64,000 bases of DNA from assembly GCA_029945375.1 (NCBI GenBank), contig CM057058.1, positions 372,001 to 436,000 of the forward strand. Direction: 5' to 3'. Below are positions 10,201 through 19,065 of the stretch, piece by piece. Each line of letters opens with the position of its first letter. Position 1 is the stretch's first letter. Below the pieces are notes generated by a model. The model was not told where the DNA came from. It saw nothing but the letters and a program-made list of their open reading frames with translations, and did not search any database. A program made the position numbers and the translations under genes. The stretch comes from Agaricus subrufescens (Eukaryota > Basidiomycota > Agaricomycetes > Agaricales > Agaricaceae).

Positions 10201-10990
10201 AGCAGTCCGATGGCTAGAGGAGAAATATGGGATTAAAGGAGTAGCTATCTCCCCATATAACTCACAAGCTAATGGGACAATTGAGAGACCGCATTGGGAT
10301 CTGCGGCAGATGCTTTACAAAGCTACCGGAGGAGATCTGAAACGATGGTTCTGGGTATTACACCACGTAACCTGGGCCGACCGGATAACAGTCAGAAAAG
10401 GCACAGGTTGCTCACCATATTTCATGATAACTGGGGCCCAACCAACCATCCCGCTGGATATAGAAGAAGCAACATGGCTAGTTAGCTACCCTAATAAGAT
10501 GATATCCACGGCAGAATTGCTAGGGCTACGGGCGCAAGCGCTAGCTAAGCACATCTCGCATGTAGAAGAAATGCGACAGAGAATTAGTGAAGAAAAACTT
10601 CGACGGGCCTTGCAGCTGGAAGAAGATATGAAACATAAAATAAAAGATTTCAATCTAGGACCAGGAGATTTGGCTCTAGTAAGAAATTCGGCTATAGAAA
10701 TGTCAGCAGACAGGAAAATGAAAACTAGATACTTAGGTCCAGTGGTTATCGTCAAAAGGCTTAAAGGAGGAGCATACCTTGTGGCAGAATATGACGGCTC
10801 AGTATGGCAGAATAAGGTGGCAGCCTACAGGATAGTGCCCTATCTAGCTAGGCGAAAAATCGTATTCAGCGATAAAGTTCGCGGCCTCTTGGACGCTACT
10901 GAGGAAGAACTGGAGTTGTTAGAGAAGCAAGAGCTCGAGAGATCTTTAGATGAGGAAAAAGACGTCGAACTAGTAGTCTCAACCACTTAA
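7181..10990 (+). CDS. Pol of the 14.3-kb element: RT, RNase H, integrase
   Basis: Open frame from 7181 to TAA 10988-10990, in the -1 frame relative to protease. There is no ATG until 7466, which supports entry by frameshifting. Numbering residues from 7280: RT with PYIDDVP near 333, RNase H beginning LAVDSSWRAVGYY near 505 with a later ETDAK, integrase HHCC zinc-binding region (HDKLGHRG near 845, CHLC near 880), then catalytic D (HADTVH, about 907), D (TDNGAP, about 967) and E (GTIERPHWD, about 1002). The C-terminus (RYLGPVVIVKR...) is an SH3-like tail and I see no chromodomain. All catalytic residues are present. Length is normal for a Ty3/gypsy pol. Confidence 0.95.
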   Translation, partial: LSSFEEFEPWLEGEAACIISQDSDTSQPYISEVLPIQSNKLDDEEVKLVYLQKSLEEVDLPEKAIFSQYLQNVTTDYQPYHKVVAVEEDKQWKPTMVLAKKYKPVALKVKPVLGELPAKFRIERDITGDPLEGMPKLMVNPPEFEAKGRYTQERKDKLDTAHGGDFLWPEERKLMHWLIAQQNECFAWEDSERGSFKEKYFPAVEIPTVAHTPWVEKQFRIPPAIYEEVCRIIKRKIDTGVYEPSNSSYRSKWFCVLKKDGKSLRLVHSLEPLNRVTIAHSGLPPATEELAMHFAGRACTGVLDLWVGYDNRKLASSSRDLTTFQSPFGALRLVTLPMGWTNSVPIFHEDVTFILREEIPQYTLPYIDDVPIRGPATRYELDGSTTSYEVLKENHGIRRFVYEHLQTVNRILQRMKYSGGTFSGPKTTICADYITIVGFECSYKGRKPSRDAIGKILRWGECTDTTDVRAFLGTAVQCRNHIPNFVTLAAPLYNICKKGVPFIWGPEQELAQQRLKDSIASCFHTRNPKFPSTQPIVLAVDSSWRAVGYYIYQRDEENPKIIHYVKFNSILMDERQQRYSQPKRELCGLRMALEEEVYLLRGSRNLIVETDAKYLHGMLNNPGKLPNATVNRWADYIRTNFQLVLLHKKGKTFGPDGLSRRKWYPGDPIERRFDDVSEDDQGDFELVKENPDDEDPLPLEDFIEEIDDRTGFIQQIMNEDSLLQLTIAEANQVLQSEIQQRRQMAKSADCPDPLRIFLNNVADMEEQATYQEPEGPTVDDDSDEINAEEDPYDQDRRTSEARMQDRQLTRIKEWLASNPSNVNTSKMSPEQARFIRAASHFWIDDQGRLFRKISGTGNPQLVVEIDQRMYIMKQCHDKLGHRGVYATNKLVSQRFWWPEMEGDVAWYVKSCHLCQARQKMAMELPPVVTHTPSIFQILHADTVHISTASNGCKHIVHGRCALSSWMEARALRKEDAKSIGAWLFEDIICRWGSLVKIVTDNGAPFRKAVRWLEEKYGIKGVAISPYNSQANGTIERPHWDLRQMLYKATGGDLKRWFWVLHHVTWADRITVRKGTGCSPYFMITGAQPTIPLDIEEATWLVSYPNKMISTAELLGLRAQALAKHISHVEEMRQRISEEKLRRALQLEEDMKHKIKDFNLGPGDLALVRNSAIEMSADRKMKTRYLGPVVIVKRLKGGAYLVAEYDGSVWQNKVAAYRIVPYLARRKIVFSDKVRGLLDATEEELELLEKQELERSLDEEKDVELVVSTT

Positions 10991-11115
10991 CAAAAAGCTA
11001 GATTGCGAAACAAACACTAGCTAGGACACGATCTTCAACGGAAAGGACAGGACGGTCTCAGAAGTACAGAACTACTACAGTAACCTTGAAAAGGGACAGG
11101 GGCTAGGCTAGCTAG
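10991..11115. other. Spacer between pol and antisense gene 2
   Basis: Convergent spacer of 125 bp between the pol stop and the antisense gene stop. It holds several CTAG motifs and no gene. Confidence 0.6.
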
Positions 11116-12450
11116 TTAGGTGCCCTTGTTAAGCATACCCGTCAAAGTATCTTGTTGTTGTGCGAGGAACTCGTAACGGCGTACAGAAACTTCCAAGTCC
11201 TGAGCAGCCGAAACTAATTGGCCATTAGTGACCAAGTATCTAGCCTCCAAGTTGTGCTTGGATGAGGTCTTGAGGGCGGCATGGTCGACCTCGAGGGCGG
11301 AAGCGGCAAGTCCTTGTACAACACTAAGAAGGCCTTTGCCTAATAGATATGCATCAGTACAGATCATAAACTAGCTAGTAGCAGATACCGCACCAGAATG
11401 TAACGGGGCAGTTATGGATGCCGCAGTACCCATACCAGTAAGGAGCTGTACAGCGCGTTTGTAAGTCCAGCTACTAGTATCCAAGCCGGGCACAGTGGCA
11501 TAAGGAATACGCACCGTCTGGGGACGAATAGGAGATGGCCCCTGAAACGACCAGATAGAGAGGACTAATCAGGAATGGGTGCGATATCAGAAGTAGTTAG
11601 TTGCACGCACCGCAGCAGAACAAGAGTTGCTTCGAGTTCTGGCGGAAGAGGCTTCACTACCTGGGGCAGTGGGGACGAGAGAAGGAATAGACCCATCATC
11701 GTCGATCTCCATGGCCTAGGGGCGATATTAACCACTAGTTAAGAAACAAGAAGAAGATCAGCTTACGTTAGATGTAGCAGGAAGCTTAGGAGCATTATGA
11801 GGAGGGACGACAACGACCTCCTCTTCGCTACCGCTATCGCTACTCTCGACAGTGGCAGAGGACTTAATAGTCTTAGCATAACGACGCTGAATCCTCATCA
11901 GCACCTAATAGAGCAAGTAGCTAGAGGTTTACCTTTTTAGAAGGAGGGACGTTAGACGCCTCAGACCCAGCCGAGGAACCTTTAGTGCTGATATTGGATA
12001 CAGGGGTGGCGTTGCCGGACGAGGGACCCTTGGTACGAGTCTTCTGTTCCAGGATCTCAACTAGCCTGGAGTATACAGTGGGATACTTGTAATCCTTTTC
12101 GAAATTGTCCTGCCAGTGGTCGAAACAGCGTTTAGTACGGCCCAGCAATTTGAATATCTCGGGCTTGTCAACGGCTGCGGGATCGGACTTGAGCTGCTGT
12201 AGCAAGGCAGTCTGTATGGCATCGTTAGATAAAACTAAAATAGGACAAGCTAGCCACAACGCACAGCAGAATCAGGCACCAGGGACAAGGCATTGCCTAC
12301 AGAACCTCGAGTGGTTTGTTTCGACTCGTAGCGATTGACGCGATGGTGATAATTAGTGACATTATCTTCCAACTCGGTCTTAGCTAGTTGCGTATCGGGA
12401 CGTAAACCGCCAGAAGGGCCAGTAGGGGCATTGGAAGGGGTCGAAGACAT
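11116..12450 (-). CDS. Antisense passenger gene 2 in the retrotransposon, 6 exons
   Basis: Spliced minus-strand gene, exons 12265-12450, 11933-12211, 11767-11886, 11611-11715, 11394-11541 and 11116-11339. Introns of 46-69 nt have GTGCGT/GTAAGC-type donors and CTAAC/CTGAT branch motifs. Exon lengths sum to exactly 354 codons, 353 residues plus stop. The start is the ATG at 12448-12450, 60 nt downstream of TATAAAAG. The protein opens with a Ser/Pro/Thr-rich stretch, has a helical middle (ALLQQLKSDPAAV...), an acidic Ser-rich segment and a helical, probably coiled-coil C-terminus ending MLNKGT. I do not recognise a family. It lies opposite to the element's own transcript, so its introns would survive retrotransposition. 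Confidence 0.75.
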
Positions 12451-12511
12451 GTAGGGCGAATCGAGGGTAGGGTAGGCGGTTCGATGTCTGAAAATAAACC
12501 GGGGAGGGCCT

Positions 12512-12519
12512 CTTTTATA
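12512..12519 (-). promoter_or_regulatory. TATA box of antisense gene 2
   Basis: TATAAAAG on the minus strand, about 62 nt upstream of the ATG at 12450. It is a textbook match at a sensible distance. Confidence 0.6.
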
Positions 12520-13257
12520 GCCGCCTCGACCAGCAAAATCAGATACGAAGCGAACTCGACCCATGGCATCCTGCTAGCTAGTGAGCGATAATAAAGCATG
12601 GGTAGGGGGACTTGTTCACTTCTCGGGTACCTACCGACCACATGCTCCAGAGCACGTAACTTGGTAGTTCGGAAAAATGTAAGCGGCATTCGCTTAGACC
12701 TGCACACTTGTAAAGGACGTGCTAGCTGGTGTCACAAGGGCAACTTATGCACTAAGTGTTCGACGAGGGCGTCTTAAACATATAGTGGGGGGGAGGGGTA
12801 AAAGAGAACCTCCGTAGGTTTTTTCAGGCCAGGCCGTAAGCAGCAAGGGAATATACAAGACCTTTACCTCGCAAAAAGACAGAAAAGCAACCAGCCTAAT
12901 GCTGGGAAGAGATCGGCTTCCGATCTACTCTAAAAAGAGGAGCGATCGGATTACAGATAGCCCAATTTCAAATAACAGAGCGAAATCTCAAAGGTGTGAC
13001 GCGATGAAATAATTGCCACCAGAAGGAGATAAGTTGTAGTTACGGATCAAGAATCCGATTAGGGCACCAGCTAGCTGTTTGCGGAAACACAAGCTAGGAA
13101 CGGAACAACAGAAATTTGAATTCAGTACTTTAACTACGACAGAGATGGGAGTGGATACCCGAGTTAAGTACAGATTCAAAACAAGACAACAGCAAGATAA
13201 GACAGAAAAATAAAATGAAACCGTGGCAGAAATGGAGACCCCACCAGCAGACGACGA
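12520..13257. other. Spacer between the two antisense genes
   Basis: About 740 bp between the antisense genes. It contains a G-run near 12786 and a 63-codon minus-strand ORF (12988-13179) with no recognisable features, likely 3' untranslated sequence of antisense gene 1 or upstream sequence of gene 2. No supported gene. Confidence 0.5.
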
Positions 13258-15044
13258 TCAAACGGCAGACTCGTCCACCACAGCCTTGCCTTTGCCTTTG
13301 GACGGCGAGGAGCGAGAAGAGGAGGTAATGGGGACGACGGCCTCAGCGGCCACCTCCTCTTCAGAAGCATCTTCATCGGCGGCCTCCTCTCCAGCAAGTT
13401 CGTCATTGACAGAATCTTCAGAAGCCTCAGTTGGCTGGCGAAAGTGCATCTCCTGAGCCATCGTATTACGAGTTGAAAAACTAGCATGAAGGGGGGGCCT
13501 CTCCGGGAGGTTACTCCAGTAATGACCGCCACGGTGCAAGTCGTCGGTCTCATGAATAAAGTTCATCATGTCGCCGTAAGCCTGATAGAGACGAAGAGCG
13601 GCTTCATGAGAAGCTTCGGGGGCGCCAGGGGACGGAAAGAATTGTTCACAAATCTCGAAAAGCGTATCGAGTTGCGAACGATCCTTGACGAGATGGGCGT
13701 TGACGAAATAATCGGGATCGTGGGCATGCACTGCTCGAGCTTGCAAAATCTCCGCGGCGTGACAGGCACAATCAGACAGAAGACGAGCTTGGGACAATGA
13801 CAGAAGCTTCTGTTGCATCGTCAATTGAGTGTAACCAACGCTAAGATTGCGCGCGGCAACACGAAGAGCTAGAAAAGAAGTAAAACCGACAAAATCAGTA
13901 CAGAAAAAGACCAAAGAGAAAAGACGTACAGGACTCGCTAGAGAGACCATGAGAACGGAGGGCCTCGGCCAAGAATTGGACCACAGGCGCAGGCTTATTG
14001 TGGGAGCAATGGGAACGGCCTTTAGCGCGACAAGTTAAACATGCAGCACCAGCTATAGCAGCGCTGAGTTCGTCACGCACGTCCGCCGTCGCTGCCCGAG
14101 TCTCACCAGAAAGAGTATCGTAAGAATGATCACAGATGTTGAAATTCAACAAACAAGAGATACAACCGCCATCCGGGACCGCACGAGAGCAGATATCAGA
14201 AGCCATAGTGAAGAGGCTAGCCGTATGATCAAGGATGGGGGTGCCAGCAACAATACCATAGTCCCGTACTAAGTCGTCGCTACGACGTAAGCCTGTAAAA
14301 GAGCAGATCAGCGAAACTAGTTTAAAAAGAAACGGAAGTCTTCAAAACATACCACTGCCACGAACCGGGGGGGGGTGTTTCTTATCGAATTTGGCCTTCT
14401 CAGTGATAGTAAGCAAGGCGCCTTTGCGACGCTCGATAGGGTCCGCCTTCGGAGCTTTCGTTTTGGCAGGGAGGGTTGTTTTGGACGTGGAAGCGGGAGG
14501 AGTAGCTTTGATTTTGGAAGCGGCAGCAGACTGACGCGCAGAGGTGCGAGGAGCTTTAGCGGAAACCACCTCAGGCGAAACAGAACGAGGGCGCTTCTGG
14601 CCGCGGGCTGGGCGCTCAGCAGAATCGTTAGCCAATTCGTCAACGCTTCCTTCGGCAGTTTCATCGGCGGAATCCTCGCTAGACACCGAACAATCAATAG
14701 CATCCCTAGTTAGTATCATCCTAAGGATCGACTCACGGATCAGAAGCAACGGGGTCCTCTACCTCAACAACGGGAAGAGGGTCCGGTTCAGCGGCTTGCA
14801 ACTTCGCCAGTTTCTCGGCGAGGGCAGTCTCCTCAGCGCGAGCTTGTGCGAGTACGCGAGCAGCAGTCTTTGCAGTCAAAGAGGCCTTCAAAGCCACAAG
14901 CGCCGCCGACGGAGGGGCAGATGTAGTAGCAGAAGAAGCGGCGACCTTTTCCTGTTTGATATGGGGCCGAGACTTAGATTTGGGAGCAGTTTGAGGCTTC
15001 GAGGCGACAGTAGACTTGCGAGGCTTGGGTTTAGCAGCAGGCAT
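13258..15044 (-). CDS. Antisense passenger gene 1 in the retrotransposon, 4 exons
   Basis: Spliced minus-strand gene, exons 14737-15044, 14353-14678, 13930-14292 and 13258-13868. Introns are 58, 60 and 61 nt with GTGAGT/GTATGT/GTACGT donors; the first has a perfect TACTAAC branch site. Exon lengths sum to exactly 536 codons, 535 residues plus stop. The first 220 residues are Lys/Ala/Ser/Pro-rich and nuclear-looking (KPKPRKS, RGQKRPRS). A Cys/His cluster follows (CISCLLNFNIC, CLTCRAKGRSHCSH), which may bind zinc, then a helical region and an acidic C-terminus with SPSKGKGK. No enzyme family recognised. Start chosen at ATG 15042-15044 because an earlier in-frame codon is only TTG. Confidence 0.78.
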
Positions 15045-15097
15045 CGTAGAAGCAGGAGGCAAGAAACAAAGGACACGCTACCAAGCCAAGGAAACGT

Positions 15098-15105
15098 TTA
15101 TATAA
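15098..15105 (-). promoter_or_regulatory. TATA box of antisense gene 1
   Basis: TATATAAA on the minus strand, about 54 nt upstream of the ATG at 15044. It mirrors the arrangement at antisense gene 2. Confidence 0.6.
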
Positions 15106-15649
15106 GGCGTTCCCGGCCGAGTTGGTAGTTGGCCGAGCCCGTAACCGCCGTACCTAATAAAGCAACGCCACCTACCTAATCCTATGCCATCGCAGGAACA
15201 CGATTAAAATCGGACGAGACAAAAAGCACGGACGAGCTGTTTTGTCCATCCATACCAGTTACAGCGATGTTTCTGTCTCTACACAAGTGAGCTAGACAGT
15301 AAAAAGACAGAAGAATCAGTAGCTATCGAGGAACGGAGGATAAGGTATAAAAATAGAAGCGGAGATAGCGAGTCCGATCAAGCGATGGAGGATCCGCCAA
15401 CCCGGGAACTAACTAGTTAACCCCGAGGTCCGAGATCTAAAAATATTCGCCACGTGTACCCAATATTCCGCACCCCGTAGTTAAAATGACAGGCAGACCG
15501 CTAGTTCCTAAAACATCAGCAACACGTGTGGCTAAAAGCACCCGAGGGATTCGCGTAGGCACAAGTCAGTATACCAGAAGCATGGCAACAGCCCCGATAA
15601 ACTCAGAAATATCCAGCAGTTCGATGACTGGGGACAGTCAGCTTATAGT
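15106..15649. other. Leader of antisense gene 1 and 3' untranslated region of the element
   Basis: About 540 bp with no supported ORF on either strand. It lies between the TATA box of antisense gene 1 and the polypurine tract. Confidence 0.5.
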
Positions 15650-15659
15650 GAGGGGGAGA
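15650..15659 (+). other. Polypurine tract
   Basis: GAGGGGGAGA directly precedes the 3' LTR, the position and composition expected for the plus-strand primer. Confidence 0.85.
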
Positions 15660-17010
15660 TGATACGGCCCGCGCCGTTTTACGCGTAGAAATGTACTAGC
15701 TAGTATTTACAAGGGTATAACACCCACTAGCCAAGGTGCAGGGTCAGAACCTAACCATCTCTCGACACCTCAATAGTATCTCTCGTAGTCTGATAAATCC
15801 GCCTTGACTCTTATACGGGAAAACTGTACCGTGTAAGGCAAATATAGTCACTAGCTACCAGGAATGATCCGAGTAGAGGCATTAGATCTGGTGGTGACAA
15901 CTAATTAGGCCGAAATACGACGATGACGCTCTAACTACCTAGACGAAACGTCGATTTATGCTTAGCGAAACTACAGATCACTCCTCCCGAGATATACTAT
16001 TCGAAGCAGTTGACCCGCAGAAGACATCGGCTCGGACAGGGAACGGCTATCACGCAAACTAGCGAGCTGAAATCCCATCAGATTATCGTGGACCCACTAG
16101 CTAGCCGGACATATCACCGATTAGGATTCTCATCACATATCGATAACGAATCTGAACGGATAGAACGTTCAGCCAAGCGGCCTTCGGCATTCTGAAACCT
16201 GACAACGTACCCATGTGGATGCCAGGGGTAGCACAATGGGGACTAGCTACCATTGTTAGTTGGAAGGGGTAAGGTGCTAAGCGACGTCAGGCAGCACCTG
16301 CTCCAACCATGATGATTGGTGCGGATAGGATCTATCCGTACCCTCAGCCCAGTCCATATGATACCCTTAGTAATAGTAGAACTACTTTGTTAATATTTGT
16401 ACGCATAATGTGAATATAAAAACCCTCTAGCTAGCGTCAAGAAAGGCAAGCAATCTCCGGCCCACGTCTAGCTTTGAGGATCGTGATTTGTAAAGTAGCG
16501 ATCTAATAAGTGAATAACAACTAGCTTGCGAGAGAGCTTCTAGAAAAACTCAGACTAGTTCAGCAGTTCACGTCGGAGACGCTACCCGTTCAGAGAATTC
16601 ACTAGGTTGACAGTGATACGATAGTTTAAGAGACTAGCTAGGCTACCATCGCACGCTTATATCCAGCAGAGGTGTAAGTCGGTGCTAGTTTGAGTTGTAA
16701 TTGCGGAGTCGGTGGATAACTGGCGAGTTAGATCATCGCAGCTCCTCATTAAACGTCATTGGTGCGACTTAGTTTGGCTACAACGCAGTAGCTAGAGTTC
16801 AAAGTTCACGTAGCCCTTCGGCCCGTTCGTAGCTAGAACAAGTTTGAGGATTCTTTTATTTGGAATTCCTTCTTTATTAACTTTAACTTCGAAATAACCT
16901 TTTCTCTTGAACATCTCCCCACGAACTTGCATTTACGAGTACTAGTTAGTGAAGTGTGGTGTGTTTATTAAACTAGCTACACCCTTAACGTTTCATTTAC
17001 TACCTCTACA
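15660..17010 (+). repeat. 3' LTR of the 14.3-kb element
   Basis: 1,351 bp, the same as 2703-4053 as far as compared by eye. It is followed by the CCGG target duplication at 17011-17014. Confidence 0.97.
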
Positions 17011-17555
17011 CCGGGTGAGAAAGCATCCATGATTTCTTCGGCAAAAACTTTCCAATCCACGGTGTTGTCCCCTTTGATGATTTTATCTTCCCATTGCTTG
17101 GCGAACCATCCTGGGATTTCTCCTCTCAGGCAGTTGGTGACAAGGAGTATCTTTGAATCTGCGTCATTGTATTTGCTGAATTTGAGGAAGATTTCCATTC
17201 CTCTCCACCAGTCATTAAATTTGTTTCTATCTCCATGGAAAAATCCTGGTTCCATGACATCCTTGTGGTTGATCGCGTTGGTGGGGTTGGTTTCGGTGTT
17301 GTTGCTTGCCATTTCTTTTAGTTCAAGTTCTTCAAGTTCCTTTGCTAGTTGGTTGATATCTTTGTTGAGTGGTGTGTTCTTCGATATTTGTTCTGGGTCT
17401 GGTTCTTCTGGTTCTTGTTCGTTGTTCTCGGATGGGAGTTCTGTTTCCTGGTCTTCCTCATGTCTGAGGGTTTCAAATCTGTTTCTGTTTCGGTGTCCTT
17501 CGAAGAAGACTGTTTCAAAATTGATTCCAAAGAGTTCTGTGTCGTTTATGCTCAT
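17011..17555 (-). pseudogene. Copy 1 gag, N-terminal half
   Basis: N-terminal half of the gag split by the 14.3-kb element, beginning MSINDTELFGINFE at ATG 17553-17555. It continues into the capsid-like region with MEPGFFHGDRNKFNDWW, then stops at the insertion point after FSPG. The remainder is at 2113-2702. Near 17490-17492 it keeps CGA where copy 2 has TGA and copy 3 has CAA. Intact in this half. Confidence 0.92.
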
Positions 17556-17620
17556 ATACTGAGCCAGTCGTGGTTTCCTGCCTCAATGACTAGAGGTCTT
17601 TCTGCAAGGTGAGCTTTACG

Positions 17621-17632
17621 ACGCTTTACCAA
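17621..17632 (-). other. Copy 1 self-priming primer-binding site
   Basis: Minus strand TTGGTAAAGCGT, one base inside the 5' LTR. It is perfectly complementary to ACGCTTTACCAA inside the LTR (17710-17721), which lies about 33 nt after TATAAG (minus strand, from 17754) and so near the predicted RNA 5' end. This matches the Tf1-type self-priming arrangement. Confidence 0.72.
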
Positions 17633-17633
17633 A

Positions 17634-17928
17634 TGTTACGACCTTATAGCGATTAGCTCAGGTTGCAACTTAAGGCAAAGACTTGAGAGCGATAAGGGAA
17701 TATAGCAAGTTGGTAAAGCGTAAGGAAATACAGAGTATAACTACGCTACTTATAGATGAGTCGACTACCTAATAATAGAAGTAGAAGTCGGGCTGAGTAA
17801 GTATACCCGAGGTGTCTGACTAACGGTGAGAGTGGTGCTGAGTAAACATGGGAGACAAGTACACAGATAAGGAAAGGGGTAGCATATGGTCCTGGGTCAG
17901 GGGACGGTAACAAAAATAGATTGTAACA
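17634..17928 (-). repeat. Copy 1 5' LTR
   Basis: 295-bp LTR with minus strand TGTTAC...TAACA ends, homologous to 23763-24057, 24864-25139 and 28134-28407. The promoter TATAAG reads on the minus strand from 17754. On the plus side it abuts ORF5 of copy 2 with no polypurine tract, so it is read as the 5' LTR of copy 1 inserted into copy 2. Confidence 0.85.
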
Positions 17929-18475
17929 GTGCCGGGGGACAGTTTTCTTTGTTGGAGTCTTTGTCCATGCGATTGCGCATGACAGTAGTGTAGTTAGGGA
18001 TGGGGAGTGGTTTTTCAGGTTCTTTGGGTGGTTCAGGGGTAGCGGGTCTGGTAGGGGTGAATTTCTGATAGGTCTCAATCATTCGTTTGGTGGCACTTTG
18101 GGTTTGTTCGTTTCCTACATTGGGAAGGGAGCTGAGATGATTGATGATACCAACACAGATTTGGTGAGCACGATATTCGACGTTCATGGGGATGATGTGT
18201 CCAAGGTTCTTCAAGATGGTGCCAAATTCCTTGTGGAGTTCATCGTCATGTCTTACTATGGTGCGGATGGGTTGGATGGTGTTAAGACAAGTGGTGTGGA
18301 TGTTGGTGGCTGTTTCATGTAAGGTTCTTCCTAGGTTGCAGATGTATCCAAGAGAGTGTAGAAGGTGTAGGAGGTGGGTGCATTGTTTGTTGATGTTGTA
18401 GACAGAGGTGAGATAGTCCTCGTGAGGACGTTGATCAAAGAGGGCGTGGATGTGTGGTGGGAGGGAAGTGTCCAT
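17897..18475 (-). CDS. Copy 2 ORF5, unassigned 192-residue protein
   Basis: 192 residues from ATG 18475, helical N-terminal two thirds, then a Pro-rich segment (PTRPATPEPPKEPEKPLPIP) and DKDSNKEN. The frame runs into the LTR of copy 1, and the natural stop probably lay just after NKEN as in the plus-strand relative at 27289-27714, which has the same order (helical region, Pro-rich, DDDSDKEN). Position downstream of the chromodomain in two family members suggests a family-specific protein. Function unknown. Confidence 0.55.
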   Translation of the reverse strand: MDTSLPPHIHALFDQRPHEDYLTSVYNINKQCTHLLHLLHSLGYICNLGRTLHETATNIHTTCLNTIQPIRTIVRHDDELHKEFGTILKNLGHIIPMNVEYRAHQICVGIINHLSSLPNVGNEQTQSATKRMIETYQKFTPTRPATPEPPKEPEKPLPIPNYTTVMRNRMDKDSNKENCPPALLQSIFVTVP

Positions 18476-18602
18476 AACTAAAGCTTCAAGGAGGGGAATG
18501 TACTTTGAGTAGGAAATGGTGGGCAGGTTTGATAGCGAAAGGAGACAAACGGTTTGATTTTTATACTACTTCCTCCTCCCTATTAGGCAATGCCTACTGT
18601 TG

Positions 18603-19001
18603 CTAGTTGTTTTCATCAGCCGGTGCTTCCCATCTGTTTTCCCATGTTCTGTTTGTGGCCCATCCATGGGCATTCAGGTTTATCTCCTCAGTGAGATCTT
18701 TTAATTCTTCTTCCATCATCTGCAGCTTTCTCATGATCTTTTTGATCAGCTGCCTCTCTTTCCTCATGACCTTCACCATGTGATCCTTTTCCTGTTGGGT
18801 TGGGACCTCTACCCCTTTTGGTCGATCACAGATGAGTGGGACGTAGGTGTGAGCGTATCTGTTGTCCATGTCCGTTACTGTGCGGTAGATCTTGATAAGC
18901 TCTCGTTTGGCAGAGCTCCAGAAAGAGTTGATGATGAGGTTATGATAAGCCTCCTGCTCGGGGGCAGTGGTGGTGGTTTTGGTGGTGTTCTGGGTGCTCA
19001 T
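18603..19001 (-). CDS. Copy 2 ORF4, coiled-coil protein
   Basis: 132 residues from ATG 18999-19001. It is a Thr-rich start followed by a charged helical stretch (about residues 70-115, KVMRKERQLIKKIMRKLQMM) typical of a coiled coil. It lies between the chromodomain (ending 19066) and ORF5. Not recognised. It could be a separate ORF or once part of a longer tail of pol, though the stop at 19066-19068 separates them. Confidence 0.5.
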   Translation of the reverse strand: MSTQNTTKTTTTAPEQEAYHNLIINSFWSSAKRELIKIYRTVTDMDNRYAHTYVPLICDRPKGVEVPTQQEKDHMVKVMRKERQLIKKIMRKLQMMEEELKDLTEEINLNAHGWATNRTWENRWEAPADENN

Positions 19002-19065
19002 GATGTCTTCTTCGAACCAATAGATGATGCTATACCGGTGGTTGGGCTGTGGCTTTCCTTTTATA

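Larger units (their letters stand above)
2703..17010 (+). mobile_element. 14.3-kb Ty3/gypsy LTR retrotransposon with antisense genes
   Basis: Complete element: 1,351-bp LTRs with TG...CA ends, a primer-binding-like site after the 5' LTR, gag, protease and pol in successive -1 frames, two antisense multi-exon genes, a polypurine tract, and a CCGG target duplication. The LTRs align with no indel (constant offset 12,957) and I found no mismatch in the stretches compared, so insertion is recent. It splits the gag of copy 1. The integrase and RT resemble a Ty3/gypsy family widespread in agaricomycetes. No internal stop was found in gag, protease or pol, so it may be active. CTAG tetranucleotides are very common throughout. 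Confidence 0.95.

Noticed and set aside
11340..14736. Ultra-short (18-31 nt) introns in the antisense genes
   Set aside because: A first reading suggested them, but acceptors further downstream give normal 46-69 nt introns with proper branch sites and exact phase.
14375..15128. Plus-strand ORFs of 112 and 194 codons
   Set aside because: Arg/Ser-rich shadows of the antisense gene's exons; the minus strand has introns, start and TATA box.
17634..17928. Shared LTR of a tandem (recombined) element array
   Set aside because: No polypurine tract or 3' UTR precedes this LTR on the copy 2 side, so nested insertion is the simpler reading; left-hand sequence would settle it.
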